In this document: in pieces, positions 39,129 to 48,241 of the stretch
Layout of the letters: every line of letters begins with the position of its first letter
How positions within the stretch are numbered: the first letter of the stretch is position 1
Origin: Bacillus albus
Lineage (GTDB): Bacteria; Bacillota; Bacilli; Bacillales; Bacillaceae_G
NCBI RefSeq assembly: GCF_001884185.1
Contig: NZ_MAOE01000002.1
Coordinates: 62,001 to 126,000 of the forward strand
Reading direction: 5' to 3'
Length of the DNA: 64,000 bases
Program-made: the position numbers and the translations under genes
Notes under the pieces: generated by a model
The model's database searches: none
Seen by the model: the letters and a program-made list of their open reading frames with translations, nothing else
Told to the model about the DNA's origin: nothing

Positions 39129-39638
39129 ATGAGCCATGATACGTTTGAAACATTATTAATAGAGAAGTCAAAAGCTGTGTTTGGATATTTAATTAAGATT
39201 GGAGCAGATAGAAAAGAAGCAGAGGATATTGTGCAAGATACGTTGTACAAAGCTTTATTACTTATGGAGGAAATACCGTTAGAGCATTTAACGCCGTGGC
39301 TCTTTAGAGTTGCGATCAATCAGCATCGAGATTTACACCGGAAAGAAAAAAGACTAAATCCCATTGCGATTGAATCTGTTGTTCTTATTGGTCAAAAGTC
39401 GTTAGATGAAGTGCTTTTAACAAGTGAATTACAAGGCGAGGTACAAGAAACATTGGAGACGATGACGGAGGATTATCGTCATATTTTACTGTTGAAATAT
39501 GAATATGAACTATCTTATAAGGAAATTGCCATTTTATTAAGTATGAAAGAAGATACAGTAAAAACAAGTTTGTACCGTGCAAGAAATCAATTTAAAAAAT
39601 TGTATAGGAGGAGAAACGATGAGTCGGAAGGACTTTGA
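39129..39638 (+). CDS. ECF-type RNA polymerase sigma factor
   Basis: 169 residues. Region 2 (KAVFGYLIKIGADRKEAEDIVQDTLYKALL, here residues 14-43) and region 4 (LLLKYEYELSYKEIAILLSMKEDTVKTSLYRARNQF, here 120-155) are clear, with no region 3: an extracytoplasmic-function sigma factor. AGGAG precedes ATG 39129. The next gene, overlapping by 20 bases, is its membrane anti-sigma factor. The SigM/SigY-type assignment is uncertain. I saw no convincing TGAAAC-type autoregulatory -35 in 39060-39128. Confidence 0.88.
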   Translation: MSHDTFETLLIEKSKAVFGYLIKIGADRKEAEDIVQDTLYKALLLMEEIPLEHLTPWLFRVAINQHRDLHRKEKRLNPIAIESVVLIGQKSLDEVLLTSELQGEVQETLETMTEDYRHILLLKYEYELSYKEIAILLSMKEDTVKTSLYRARNQFKKLYRRRNDESEGL

Positions 39639-40632
39639 TTTGAATATGGATGATAAGCAGATGAAAGTTTTGATGAAGAGAGCGAAGCGGAAGCAACTTT
39701 GGAGAAATTGGCTTATTTCTATTTGTGCGTCCATTATTGTTATAGTAAGTTTGTTTTTGGGAGCAGCTTACTTTTCTCAGCAAACGTTTAGAAAAATGGA
39801 AAGAGAAATGAATGCGCTACATATGGTTCAAGGGCCTAATATCCGTTTCAGCGGAAGTATGTATTTAAGCCTTGGTATGACAGGAAGTACAGTAATATAT
39901 AACTCTTATAAAAATATAGCCGGTCAACCAGTGAAATGGGTAAATGATATATACGAATCTGGTATATGGGATTATAGTATGAAACACTACAATGGTGAGC
40001 TTGTTAGTTTAGATGAGGAAAAAAGAGGTGAAGAGGCTGTTACGATACCAGATTATAATGTGCAAACAATGCAAAGGGAAATGAGGTTTTATTTACCTTT
40101 CGTTACTTATAAAAATTATGTAGATGACCTGAAAAATATTGGGGATTTGCAAAATAAAGTTGCAGAAGTAGCCTTATCTTTTGATAAATCGTATACAGCT
40201 GAACAAATTACTGAGATGCTTCCGAAAAGTGTACAGCCAGTTTGGTTTTGGGTAGATACATATAATGAACAGAAAAGTGATTCTTATGTAGGGTTAAAAG
40301 ATCCTAAAAATGGCGCAATATTAAATGCGGAAATGGCTAAAAATGTTTTTGGATTTGAAGGAAGTTATGCAAAAGTAAAAGAAGATGTGAAAAACGATTT
40401 AACAATAAACTCAAAAGAGTTTCTATACCAAATGAAGTATTTAGCAAAAAATAGTGAAGGTATACCAAGTGATTATTTTGAACAATATTATAAAGAAATA
40501 AAAAACACCGAACCAAAAGACTTACAAATATACGGTGTAGTCGTAACAGGCAAAACAGAGGATTTACAAAGTTTACAAGGAGCACAATATATTAAGGCTG
40601 CTGTTAGAGGTGTAACAGTTGAGAAATATTGA
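39619..40632 (+). CDS. Membrane anti-sigma factor (Sigma_reg_N/C type)
   Basis: 337 residues from ATG 39619 with AGGAGGAG upstream, inside the end of the sigma gene. A cytoplasmic N-terminus (DDKQMKVLMKRAKRKQLWRNW), one membrane span (about 32-52) and a large outside domain are the layout of YhdL-like anti-sigma factors with Sigma_reg_N and Sigma_reg_C domains. It should hold the sigma factor at the membrane and release it on an envelope signal. The signal is unknown. Confidence 0.82.
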   Translation: MSRKDFDLNMDDKQMKVLMKRAKRKQLWRNWLISICASIIVIVSLFLGAAYFSQQTFRKMEREMNALHMVQGPNIRFSGSMYLSLGMTGSTVIYNSYKNIAGQPVKWVNDIYESGIWDYSMKHYNGELVSLDEEKRGEEAVTIPDYNVQTMQREMRFYLPFVTYKNYVDDLKNIGDLQNKVAEVALSFDKSYTAEQITEMLPKSVQPVWFWVDTYNEQKSDSYVGLKDPKNGAILNAEMAKNVFGFEGSYAKVKEDVKNDLTINSKEFLYQMKYLAKNSEGIPSDYFEQYYKEIKNTEPKDLQIYGVVVTGKTEDLQSLQGAQYIKAAVRGVTVEKY

Positions 40633-40667
40633 TTACAAGAGATTAATGTGAATAATCAGAAAACTTG

Positions 40668-40676
40668 TGTTATAAT
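40668..40676 (+). promoter_or_regulatory. Extended -10 promoter
   Basis: TGTTATAAT directly upstream of the small membrane protein gene, giving a leader of only about a dozen bases. Confidence 0.45.
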
Positions 40677-40695
40677 ATGGGAAAAGGAGGTTTAT

Positions 40696-40902
40696 ATGAG
40701 GCAAATACATGGAGCAATTTATATTTACATAACAATGTTTTTCGTGGCGATATCTTATGGATTAGGGCACGTGTATTCGCATCCTATACTAACTTTTTTA
40801 AGCGGAGCATGTATGGCGTTTGCGCTTCTTGTCCACCTTTTCTCAGTTTGGATCGTGAAATTTCAATTAAATATTAGTGAAATAGAAGAAGGCACTTTTT
40901 GA
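40696..40902 (+). CDS. Two-span small membrane protein
   Basis: 68 residues from ATG 40696 (AAAAGGAGG upstream). Two hydrophobic helices (IYIYITMFFVAISYGLGHVY and ILTFLSGACMAFALLVHLF) and an acidic end. No family recognised. Its stop lies in the loop of the following terminator, which it shares with the convergent DUF2785 gene. Confidence 0.7.
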   Translation: MRQIHGAIYIYITMFFVAISYGLGHVYSHPILTFLSGACMAFALLVHLFSVWIVKFQLNISEIEEGTF

Positions 40903-40919
40903 GTAGCCTTCTTTTTTTA
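40886..40919. terminator. Bidirectional terminator
   Basis: agaaggc/gccttct with a 12-base loop and T7; both flanking stop codons fall in or next to it. Confidence 0.8.
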
Positions 40920-41744
40920 ATAATATTTTGGAAGCTCTTGTAGCAATTTTTCAATTTCGCATTCTGTTTCTTCATATATAGACAGTGCGCGTAGTCTGAA
41001 GAATAAGCTGCGCAAGAAAGATTTAATATTTCCGTATAGGTACTCGTACGATTCAATATGTAATGTTTGTTTTTGGACGAGTAATTGAGCTACTGAATCA
41101 TGAAGGGCTAATATGAGTACTTCTTCTTTTAGACCACTTTGGAGCATTGCGACAATCGGATAAACGAGGCGCTCGTCTTCTTCATATTTGTAGTAAATAG
41201 AATGGACACAAACTTTGTTTAATAAAGTTTGTAATATTTCTTCGTAATATAAAGTTTCCAGTTTAGGACTACGAACAAGCGCTTCAAATGTATCAGAAGC
41301 GTGAGCGATACTATGTGCCCAGCCGTGGTCTTGCACATATCCGCGGAAATCATGCTCGTTGTTCATATATAGCACTAAACGATCTTTTACATGTAAAAGA
41401 TCAGCCTGTGATAAGAAATTATGATTTGTATCGGCATCAATAATGAGTGCAATTAATAATGTTGTAAATGCGCGGGTAAATACCGCATCTTCGTCATCCG
41501 AATGAATCTTATACAATAAATACTTGTCACTGATGCTTTCTAATAATAGTTTCTGTAAGTGTGTGTGTGAAATATAATCCTTCTTGATGAGATGATAAAA
41601 AGTAGAGTAAATAAGTTTGTCTCTTAAATAACTATCAGTAACACCGATATGCTCAAGCATGCTGGAACTTAAAGAATCAATATGAAGTGTGTTATCTATG
41701 ATGTAATTATTATTGCGAATTTCTTCTAACTGTTGTTGCAACAT
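40917..41744 (-). CDS. DUF2785-family protein
   Basis: 275 residues, mainly helical. YVQDHGWAHSIAHASDTFEAL at about 135-155 is the diagnostic DUF2785 motif with three histidines. No signal peptide or spans, so it is likely cytoplasmic. Family function unknown. AGGAGG (reverse of cctcct at 41750-41755) precedes ATG 41744. Confidence 0.8.
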   Translation of the reverse strand: MLQQQLEEIRNNNYIIDNTLHIDSLSSSMLEHIGVTDSYLRDKLIYSTFYHLIKKDYISHTHLQKLLLESISDKYLLYKIHSDDEDAVFTRAFTTLLIALIIDADTNHNFLSQADLLHVKDRLVLYMNNEHDFRGYVQDHGWAHSIAHASDTFEALVRSPKLETLYYEEILQTLLNKVCVHSIYYKYEEDERLVYPIVAMLQSGLKEEVLILALHDSVAQLLVQKQTLHIESYEYLYGNIKSFLRSLFFRLRALSIYEETECEIEKLLQELPKYY

Positions 41745-41834
41745 ATAAACCTCCTATTTTAGAAAATTCTGTATTTTTATAATATAATAAGAGGAAGAAA
41801 TAGACAATAAATAAGTGCTTTTGAATGGAGGGGC

Positions 41835-42212
41835 ATGATGAAGAGAGCATTATTCTTTTTTATTAGTATTTTCTTTTTAGGAAGTTGTTCGATTTCGTAT
41901 GTTACTTTTTCTAGCGAGAGCAAAAGTTGGAAGGGACAATATAAAGGCCATATTAAGGATGACAGTGAAGATGGAGTGTTTACATTTCAGTATAAGGGCG
42001 GAGATGGAAATACAGAATTTAAAAATTTGGAGATTGTTATTAATGAAGAGCTTAGTACAATAACGCAAACGTAAGAAGTCCATAAAGGAGCAAGGATTGA
42101 AATGAAATCTTCTTGTGTAAGTTGTGCGCCTTTATCTAAAGATGAACCGATAGAGGTTGTGATGAAATGGGATGATAAGTATGAGGAGAAGATGGTGTTA
42201 AATTTGAAATAG
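41835..42212 (+). pseudogene. Lipoprotein gene with in-frame stop
   Basis: The first frame gives 79 residues: a type II signal (ALFFFISIFFLGSC lipobox) and an outer domain ending ELSTITQT at TAA 42072-42074. The same frame continues without a shift as EVHKGARIEMKSSCVSCAPL ... EEKMVLNLK to TAG 42210-42212, so one codon change separates a 125-codon gene into two. There is no ribosome site for the second half. I read it as a nonsense-mutated lipoprotein gene of unknown function. Confidence 0.7.
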
Positions 42213-42232
42213 CCTAGAGTAGGGAGTTAAAA

Positions 42233-42589
42233 ATGAATAGGCATATGAAAAGCTTTATGTTTCTAAGTGTATTTTTAATCATATTATCAGCGTGCACTAC
42301 AAAACAAGTAAAGGTAAAAAAAGTACCTGAAGAAGGATATGTCATAGTAAGAAATGATACGGTATTTTTCGTCAGTGATAAAACGTTTGAAACAAAAATA
42401 GAGTTGCAAAATTATATAGAACAACAAATGAATAAAGAGTATCCATCACATATAGTTTTGAGTTTTAAAGATAAAGGTGCATATAAACAGTTAAAAACAG
42501 GGGATAAAATAAAAGTATGGTCTTCTCAAACGCTTGAAAGTTATCCAGCGAAAATGATTGTAGAGAAATTTGAAATAGTAGAGAAATAG
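42233..42589 (+). CDS. DUF3221-type lipoprotein
   Basis: 118 residues. Signal peptide with lipobox LSAC (Cys near residue 21), then a small beta domain containing EEGYVIVRNDTVFFVSDK and a late GDKIKVWSSQTLESYPAKM, the pattern of DUF3221/YobA-like lipoproteins. It would be anchored on the outer face of the membrane. GGGAG lies ahead of ATG 42233. It follows the broken lipoprotein by 20 bases and may share its transcript. Confidence 0.75.
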   Translation: MNRHMKSFMFLSVFLIILSACTTKQVKVKKVPEEGYVIVRNDTVFFVSDKTFETKIELQNYIEQQMNKEYPSHIVLSFKDKGAYKQLKTGDKIKVWSSQTLESYPAKMIVEKFEIVEK

Positions 42590-42620
42590 AAAAAGGCAGC
42601 AATCACGCTGCCTTTTTTCT
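42590..42620. terminator. Bidirectional terminator
   Basis: aaaaaggcagc/gctgccttttt; the convergent pepQ stop is at its edge. Confidence 0.88.
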
Positions 42621-43717
42621 TACTTCACAAATTGTAATTCTTTCGGGAATTTCGTTAAAATTTCTGATCCGTCTTTTGTGATGTAAATATCATCTTCAAT
42701 ACGAACGCCACCCACGTTTGGTACGTAAATACCTGGCTCGATTGTGAAGACCATACCTTCTTTTAATGGAGACTCGTTACCAGCTTTTACATCTGGATAT
42801 TCGTGTACGCTAATTCCAAGTCCGTGACCAAGGCGGTGCGGGAAGAAGTCGCCGTAACCTGCATCTGCGATAACAGAACGAGCAGCGTTGTCGATTGCGC
42901 CAAGTGTAACACCAGGTTTACATGCTTCAACTGCTTGTAGTTGTCCAGCAAGTACAGTGTTATAAATGCGAGTTTGTTCTTCAGAAATGTCACCGAATGC
43001 TACTGTACGTGTAATGTCAGAGCAATAACCATCAATGATTACGCCTAAATCAAATAGTACGAAATCGCCGCGTTTCATTTTGTTTGCACCTGGAATACCG
43101 TGTGGAAGAGCAGAGTTAGCACCTGCTAATACCATCGTATCGAATGACATTTTATGTATGCCTTTTGTTTTTAATTCGTGTTCGATAATTGCTAATACTT
43201 CTAGCTCGCTACGATCTTCTTTAATTGCATTTACACCAACTTCAACAGCGTAGTCCGCCATTTTAGCTGCTTCGCGTAAAATAGAAAGTTCTTTTTCATC
43301 TTTAATTAAACGAAGTTCACGAACTTTCTCCTCAGCTGATTTGAAAGCTGCATTTGGGAATAGTTTTGTTAATTCTTCGTAACGTTCTACGTTTAAATGT
43401 TCTTTTTCAATCGCAACTGCGTTTGCATTGATACCGCGGTCTTTAATTGCTTTTGCAATCATATCCCATGGTCTGTCAGTATCAGTAAATCCGATAATCT
43501 CATGTGCCCAGCCAGCGTTACGTGCTTGGCCTTCTTCCATTTTAGGACAAATTAAAATAGGCTCTTTTTCTTGGAATACAAACATACCAAGAAGTCTTTC
43601 GTGTGGTTCACAGTGGAAGTTTGTCATGTAGAAGACGTTCGGTGTAGAAGTTAAGAACGCAGCTTCTACGTTTTTTTCTTTTAGCCATTGCATTAAATTT
43701 TCTAATCTAGCATTCAT
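42620..43717 (-). CDS. pepQ: Xaa-Pro dipeptidase (M24 family)
   Basis: 365 residues. The creatinase-like N-domain (1-125) is followed by a pita-bread domain with the five metal ligands: Asp in LFDLGVIIDGY and SDITRT, His in HRLGHGLGISVHE, Glu in TIEPGIYV and the last Glu in GGVRIEDDIYI. It removes the N-terminal residue from X-Pro dipeptides in the cytoplasm. GGGGGTG precedes ATG 43717. An aminopeptidase P role cannot be excluded, but the length fits PepQ. Confidence 0.88.
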   Translation of the reverse strand: MNARLENLMQWLKEKNVEAAFLTSTPNVFYMTNFHCEPHERLLGMFVFQEKEPILICPKMEEGQARNAGWAHEIIGFTDTDRPWDMIAKAIKDRGINANAVAIEKEHLNVERYEELTKLFPNAAFKSAEEKVRELRLIKDEKELSILREAAKMADYAVEVGVNAIKEDRSELEVLAIIEHELKTKGIHKMSFDTMVLAGANSALPHGIPGANKMKRGDFVLFDLGVIIDGYCSDITRTVAFGDISEEQTRIYNTVLAGQLQAVEACKPGVTLGAIDNAARSVIADAGYGDFFPHRLGHGLGISVHEYPDVKAGNESPLKEGMVFTIEPGIYVPNVGGVRIEDDIYITKDGSEILTKFPKELQFVK

Positions 43718-43865
43718 CGATTGGCACCCCCGAGATATTTAATTACAAATATAACTTTACATCGTAGGAAAGTGTTATGACAAGTAAATCGATGTTAGAA
43801 AAGACAGGGAATTGAAAAATCATGTAGAATAAAAAGTGAGAATGTGAATAGGGAGGAATGTAATA

Positions 43866-44549
43866 ATGAAAGTATCTTATCATGGGCATTCAGTTGTAAA
43901 GATCGAAACAAATGGAAAAGTGATTTTAATTGATCCATTTTTAACGGGCAATCCGAAAACAGATTTAAAGGCTGAAGATGTAAAAGTAGATGCGATTCTT
44001 TTATCGCACGGACATGGTGATCATGTTGGAGATACAGTAGAGCTTGCGAAGAAAAATAACGCAGTTGTTGTAGCACCATTTGAACTAGCGACATTTTTAA
44101 GTTGGCAAGGTGTAAAAACACATCCGATGCATATCGGTGGTTCACATGAATTTGACTTCGGAAAAGTGAAGTTTACACAAGCATTCCACGGCTCTAGTTA
44201 TATTGATGAAGAAAATAAGACGATTACATATACAGGTATGCCAGCAGGTATTTTATTTACAGCAGAAGAAAAAACTGTGTACCATGCAGGAGATACTGCT
44301 CTATTCTCTGATATGAAATTAATTGGGGAACTACATAACATTGATGTAGCATTTTTACCGATTGGTGATAATTTCACAATGGGACCAGAAGATGCTATTT
44401 TAGCAGCAAAATGGGTTCAGGCGAAAACTGTTGTACCGATGCATTACAATACGTTCCCAGTAATTGAACAAGATCCATATCAATTTGTAGAAAAGCTACA
44501 AAATGGTACAGGGAAAGTATTAGAAGCTGGAGAAAGTATTACACTATAG
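43866..44549 (+). CDS. ytkL: UPF0173 metal-dependent hydrolase
   Basis: 227 residues, metallo-beta-lactamase fold. [12 protein letters not shown] at about 44-55 is the metal motif; further ligands are in [11 protein letters not shown] and [12 protein letters not shown]0173 proteins are broadly conserved without a proven substrate. GGAGG precedes ATG 43866. In B. subtilis ytkL also neighbours ytoI. Confidence 0.9.
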   Translation: MKVSYHGHSVVKIETNGKVILIDPFLTGNPKTDLKAEDVKVDAILLSHGHGDHVGDTVELAKKNNAVVVAPFELATFLSWQGVKTHPMHIGGSHEFDFGKVKFTQAFHGSSYIDEENKTITYTGMPAGILFTAEEKTVYHAGDTALFSDMKLIGELHNIDVAFLPIGDNFTMGPEDAILAAKWVQAKTVVPMHYNTFPVIEQDPYQFVEKLQNGTGKVLEAGESITL

Positions 44550-44554
44550 AAAAG

Positions 44555-44592
44555 AAACCCTTCATTTGAAAAAGACAAGTGAAGGGTTTTTA
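44555..44592. terminator. Bidirectional terminator
   Basis: aaacccttca/tgaagggttt with extra tg/ca pairing; the stop of the small minus-strand gene (44590) lies at its edge. Confidence 0.85.
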
Positions 44593-44751
44593 TGTGTGTA
44601 GGACAGCTTTTAAAGGTTGTACTTGTTTTGATGATTCTTTTCTTTTTGGAAGTGGTTGTTCAGGTGTTTCATTTAATTCCATTGTAACTTTTTTCCCGTC
44701 TACGAAAGCTAAAAATACAGCACCTACAACTTCTAATAATTTTTTCATCAT
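44590..44751 (-). CDS. 53-residue small protein
   Basis: ATG ATG at 44751/44748 follows AAAGGAGCG and opens a 53-codon frame (MMKKLLEVVGAVFLAFVDGK, then KVTMELNETPEQPLPKR). A short hydrophobic start is followed by a charged, proline-containing tail. The overlapping plus-strand frame 44579-44869 has no ribosome site and is rejected. Not recognised. Confidence 0.6.
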   Translation of the reverse strand: MMKKLLEVVGAVFLAFVDGKKVTMELNETPEQPLPKRKESSKQVQPLKAVLHT

Positions 44752-44995
44752 TTATTCGCTCCTTTGTTTCATTTCTTGTCTTCATTGTATATGGAAGCGG
44801 CTGGACAAACTATCGAACGAGATGACAATACCATTACATTGTTGTAATAGAAGAAGTGGTGTAATGTAAGGCGTATTTTGTTATAAAAAAAATAGTACAG
44901 ATATACAAAGAGAGAGTGTAACAGTTTTGAAAATATAGTATACTGAAAATACAACACATGAAGAATTTAGGGAAAAGAAAGTATGGTGAAACCAT

Positions 44996-46309
44996 TTGGC
45001 TACCAAGCATAACCAAATTTTAGAACATATTAATAGCCTGCCAGTAGGGCATAAAATTTCTGTAAGGCAAATTGCAAAAGATTTGAGTGTAAGTGAAGGT
45101 ACAGCTTATCGTGCAATTAAAGATGCAGAAAATAAAGGGTATGTTAGTACGATTGAACGTGTCGGAACAATTCGAATTGAACAAAAGAAGAAAGAAAATA
45201 TTGAAAAGCTGACATATGCAGAAGTCGTTAACATTGTCGATGGTCAAGTACTTGGAGGCAGAGAAGGACTGCATAAAACGTTAAATAAATTCGTAATCGG
45301 GGCAATGAAATTAGAAGCGATGATGCGCTATACAGAAGCTGGAAACTTACTTATTGTCGGTAATCGTACGAATGCACATCAATTAGCGTTAGAAACTGGA
45401 GCTGCGGTGTTAATTACGGGCGGATTTGATACGGAAGATCATGTGAAGAAATTAGCAGATGAATTAAAACTGCCGATTATTTCAAGTAGTTACGATACAT
45501 TTACAGTTGCAACGTTAATTAACCGTGCGATTTACGATCAGCTTATTAAGAAAGAAATTGTACTCGTTGAAGATATTTTAACGCCAATTGAAGAAACGTT
45601 ATATTTAAAACCAAATGATACAGTGCAGCAATGGCATGCATATAACGAAGAGACGATGCACGGAAGGTATCCAATTGTTGATGAAAATAAAAAGGTATTA
45701 GGTATTGTGACTTCTAAGGATATGATTGGTGTTGCAAAAGAAACACCAATTGATAAAGTAATGACAAGGCATCCAATTACGGTAAATGGAAAAATGTCTG
45801 TCGCGGCTGCGGCACGTATGATGGTGTGGGAAGGTATTGAGTTACTTCCTGTTGTTGATGAAGGAAATAAGTTGCAAGGTATTATTAGCCGTCAAGATGT
45901 ACTTCAGGCGTTGCAAATGATTCAGCGTCAACCACAAGTCGGCGAAACAATTGATGATATTGTAACGAATCAATTTATGACGCCGAAAGAAGCGAAAAAT
46001 GAACATCTATATCAATTTTCAGTGACGCCGCAAATGACGAACTCGATCGGAACGTTATCGTACGGTGTATTCGCAACGATTGTGACGGAAGCAACGAATC
46101 GCGTTATTCGTGCGCAAAAGAAGAGCGACTTAATTGTTGAGAACTTAACAATTTATTTCGTAAAACCAGTTCAAATTGACAATGTTGTATCGGTTCATCC
46201 GAAAGTATTAGAAATTGGACGTAAATTTGGTAAGGTGGATGTAGAAGTACATCATGAAGGTAATGTTGTCGGGAAAGCATTACTTATGGTGCAGTTAATC
46301 GATAAATAA
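44996..46309 (+). CDS. ytoI: YtoI: HTH-DRTGG-CBS-hotdog regulator-like protein
   Basis: 437 residues in four parts: an N-terminal helix-turn-helix (ISVRQIAKDLSVSEGTAYRAI, here residues 20-40), a DRTGG domain (about 75-180), a CBS pair (about 190-315, HPITVNGKMSVAAAARMM and LPVVDEGNKLQGIISRQDV), and a thioesterase-like hotdog (about 340-437). CBS domains often bind adenine nucleotides, so a nucleotide- or acyl-CoA-sensing DNA-binding protein is plausible. It starts at TTG 44996 with GGTGA upstream; an in-frame stop just upstream rules out earlier starts. Confidence 0.88.
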   Translation: MATKHNQILEHINSLPVGHKISVRQIAKDLSVSEGTAYRAIKDAENKGYVSTIERVGTIRIEQKKKENIEKLTYAEVVNIVDGQVLGGREGLHKTLNKFVIGAMKLEAMMRYTEAGNLLIVGNRTNAHQLALETGAAVLITGGFDTEDHVKKLADELKLPIISSSYDTFTVATLINRAIYDQLIKKEIVLVEDILTPIEETLYLKPNDTVQQWHAYNEETMHGRYPIVDENKKVLGIVTSKDMIGVAKETPIDKVMTRHPITVNGKMSVAAAARMMVWEGIELLPVVDEGNKLQGIISRQDVLQALQMIQRQPQVGETIDDIVTNQFMTPKEAKNEHLYQFSVTPQMTNSIGTLSYGVFATIVTEATNRVIRAQKKSDLIVENLTIYFVKPVQIDNVVSVHPKVLEIGRKFGKVDVEVHHEGNVVGKALLMVQLIDK

Positions 46310-46353
46310 AAAAATGGAGCAAGCCGCTTTGGTTTGTTCCATTTTTTTTTTTT
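46310..46353 (+). terminator. ytoI terminator
   Basis: aaatggagcaa/ttgttccattt with T12. Confidence 0.85.
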
Positions 46354-46479
46354 AGAACGCTACAGTAGGGAGTTTTTAAATTTAGTTAGCAACTGAATCT
46401 ATCACTTTCTATTTCATATTTATAAGTATGGGCATGCAATCACTTGAAGATGCTTGAACAATAATTGTGGAGGTGTCGA

Positions 46480-46803
46480 ATGGGAGTAATAGTTCTCTTT
46501 TTGGGGGTAGTATTTGCAATAACTTTTCATGTGTTAACACATAGAAGAATGGATGCAAAGAAAAAGAAATTGTATGTAGTAAGTTTGATTTTCGCTATTA
46601 TTTGTTCCTTTATTCCTATAACTGGAGAAAATAAGAGCGATTTTCTTTACTTTGGTATACCAGTAGAAAATTTCATTTATTATGGCGGATGGGAAATTTC
46701 TTTTAATCCATTAGGCTTTTTTGTTAACTTTATTTTGTTTTATTTGGTTTTGAAATTATTATTTAAGCTACGCAAGAGTTCAGGTAGAGAAGTGAAAAAA
46801 TAG
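46480..46803 (+). CDS. Three-span small membrane protein
   Basis: 107 residues from ATG 46480 (GGAGGTG upstream; the frame to 46465 contains this site). Spans near 2-18, 31-48 and 78-95, with a basic loop RRMDAKKKKLY and a basic end. No family recognised. It stands alone between ytoI and a kinase-like gene. Confidence 0.65.
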   Translation: MGVIVLFLGVVFAITFHVLTHRRMDAKKKKLYVVSLIFAIICSFIPITGENKSDFLYFGIPVENFIYYGGWEISFNPLGFFVNFILFYLVLKLLFKLRKSSGREVKK

Positions 46804-46929
46804 CAGGATATGTATCAGTACGGATAGAAAAGTAGCTGTTAGTCGATTACGCTACTAATCATTAAGAGATAACAATCGTGTAATTGGATAGGGAAACGAT
46901 GCTTCACTATATGAACTAGGGGGAAAAGA

Positions 46930-47871
46930 ATGGATTTTCACACTAAAGAGCAGTTATGTAAGCAATATAATTTAAATCGTCTTACGGAAGTTTCATTGTT
47001 GCATGGGGGAGAAAATCAAACATATATATTCGAATCGGACAAAAATAAATTTGTAGTTAGGCAGTATAGAGAAGGACGTTATATAGCCGAGCAAATAGAG
47101 GCTGAAATACATTGGTTAATAGCGATGCAAAAACAAATGTTAGTACCAGAAGTAGTTGCAAATAAAAATGGTGATTGGATCACGTCTGTTATGAAAGATG
47201 AGGGAAGTATGCAGTATTTTGTTGTCTTTAGGTTTATAAACGGAAGTGAAATTTTAGAACCAAGGGATAGGGACTATGAAAAACTCGGATCATTAATGCG
47301 AATGTTTCATGAAAAAACAAATGAAGTGCTCAAAAGAGTGCCGCAAACTTGGAGAGGTTATGAAAGGCCTATATATAGCGAGAAAAAGACAATTCACGAG
47401 CCTTTACAACGTTTATTACATACTTCGTTTTTATCTTATGCGGAAAAAAATAAATGCTTGAGAATTGCAGAAAGAATACAAGAACTTACAAATTCAACTC
47501 AACTAGGAGAAAAACAATTTGTTCATGGCGATATGCATTTTGGCAATGTTCTTGTAGATAAAGAGGATTGGTATTTACTCGATTTTGATGAATGTGGATT
47601 TGGGTATAAAGAGTTTGATATTGGTGTTCCAAGATTGCATTTAATTGCTTCGGGACAGTTAGAAGAAGTATGGGGGAACTTCATGATGGGATATGGGGAA
47701 AATATTTCGGAAGCAGCCATTCGACTTGGGACCGCTTCAAGAATCTTTTATATGGCCGGAAAAATACCATTAAGACTTGATATTGAACCGATTAAAAAGA
47801 ATCCCGGAAGTTTTATTCGGCGATATATTCAGTATGCTGAAGAAGAATTATGCGGAGAGACAATTGTGTGA
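46930..47871 (+). CDS. APH/ChoK-type phosphotransferase
   Basis: 313 residues, aminoglycoside-phosphotransferase-like kinase fold. LLHGGENQTYIFE is the nucleotide loop (about 25-37), FVVRQYR carries the expected basic residue, FVHGDMHFGNVLVD is the catalytic Brenner loop (about 197-210), and LLDFDECGFGYKEFD the metal-binding aspartate. The substrate could be a small alcohol such as homoserine, choline or methylthioribose; resistance should not be inferred. GGGGG precedes ATG 46930. Confidence 0.83.
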   Translation: MDFHTKEQLCKQYNLNRLTEVSLLHGGENQTYIFESDKNKFVVRQYREGRYIAEQIEAEIHWLIAMQKQMLVPEVVANKNGDWITSVMKDEGSMQYFVVFRFINGSEILEPRDRDYEKLGSLMRMFHEKTNEVLKRVPQTWRGYERPIYSEKKTIHEPLQRLLHTSFLSYAEKNKCLRIAERIQELTNSTQLGEKQFVHGDMHFGNVLVDKEDWYLLDFDECGFGYKEFDIGVPRLHLIASGQLEEVWGNFMMGYGENISEAAIRLGTASRIFYMAGKIPLRLDIEPIKKNPGSFIRRYIQYAEEELCGETIV

Positions 47872-47960
47872 TAAAAAAACAGAATATTAATTCATTTAGA
47901 TTCTAGACTATGGTATAATTGAATTGTAATAAAATGGATTTCTGGAAGGTGGTATGCATT

Positions 47961-48224
47961 ATGTCATCAACAGTACTCTTTTTTGGTAGTATCGCACTAT
48001 TTTACTTTCTTGTGATGATACCGCTTCAATATTTATACTTACAAGGATTACATGAAAAAAAGAAACGAACAGGATTATCTCAGCGAGAGCTATATGAAAA
48101 AATGTCTTTTGAAGAAGAACAATTACATTTTCACGTACAAGGTAACCCCTTTAATATACCATCTGCATTTGTTGCATATATGATTTTAAAAGTTAGGGGA
48201 CGTAAAAAAGCATCACAATGTTGA
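47961..48224 (+). CDS. DUF3949-like small membrane protein
   Basis: 87 residues from ATG 47961 (GGAAGGTGG upstream); the longer frame to 47919 is not supported. One N-terminal span (VLFFGSIALFYFLVMIPLQ), then a cytoplasmic part with RTGLSQRELYEKMSFEEEQ and a segment FNIPSAFVAYMILK. The pattern recalls DUF3949. Its last codons (RKKASQC and stop) form the 5' half and loop of the terminator. Confidence 0.65.
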   Translation: MSSTVLFFGSIALFYFLVMIPLQYLYLQGLHEKKKRTGLSQRELYEKMSFEEEQLHFHVQGNPFNIPSAFVAYMILKVRGRKKASQC

Positions 48225-48236
48225 TGCTTTTTTACG
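48201..48236. terminator. Terminator made from the gene end
   Basis: cgtaaaaaagcatc/gatgcttttttacg, a perfect 14-bp stem with an eight-base loop; the stop TGA is in it. Confidence 0.88.
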
Positions 48237-48241
48237 TTTCT

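Noticed and set aside
44579-44869. 96-codon plus-strand frame
   Set aside because: Overlaps the ytkL terminator and is antisense to a better-supported 53-codon gene with a ribosome site.
46930-47871. Aminoglycoside resistance gene
   Set aside because: It has the general APH kinase fold only; nothing links it to an antibiotic substrate.
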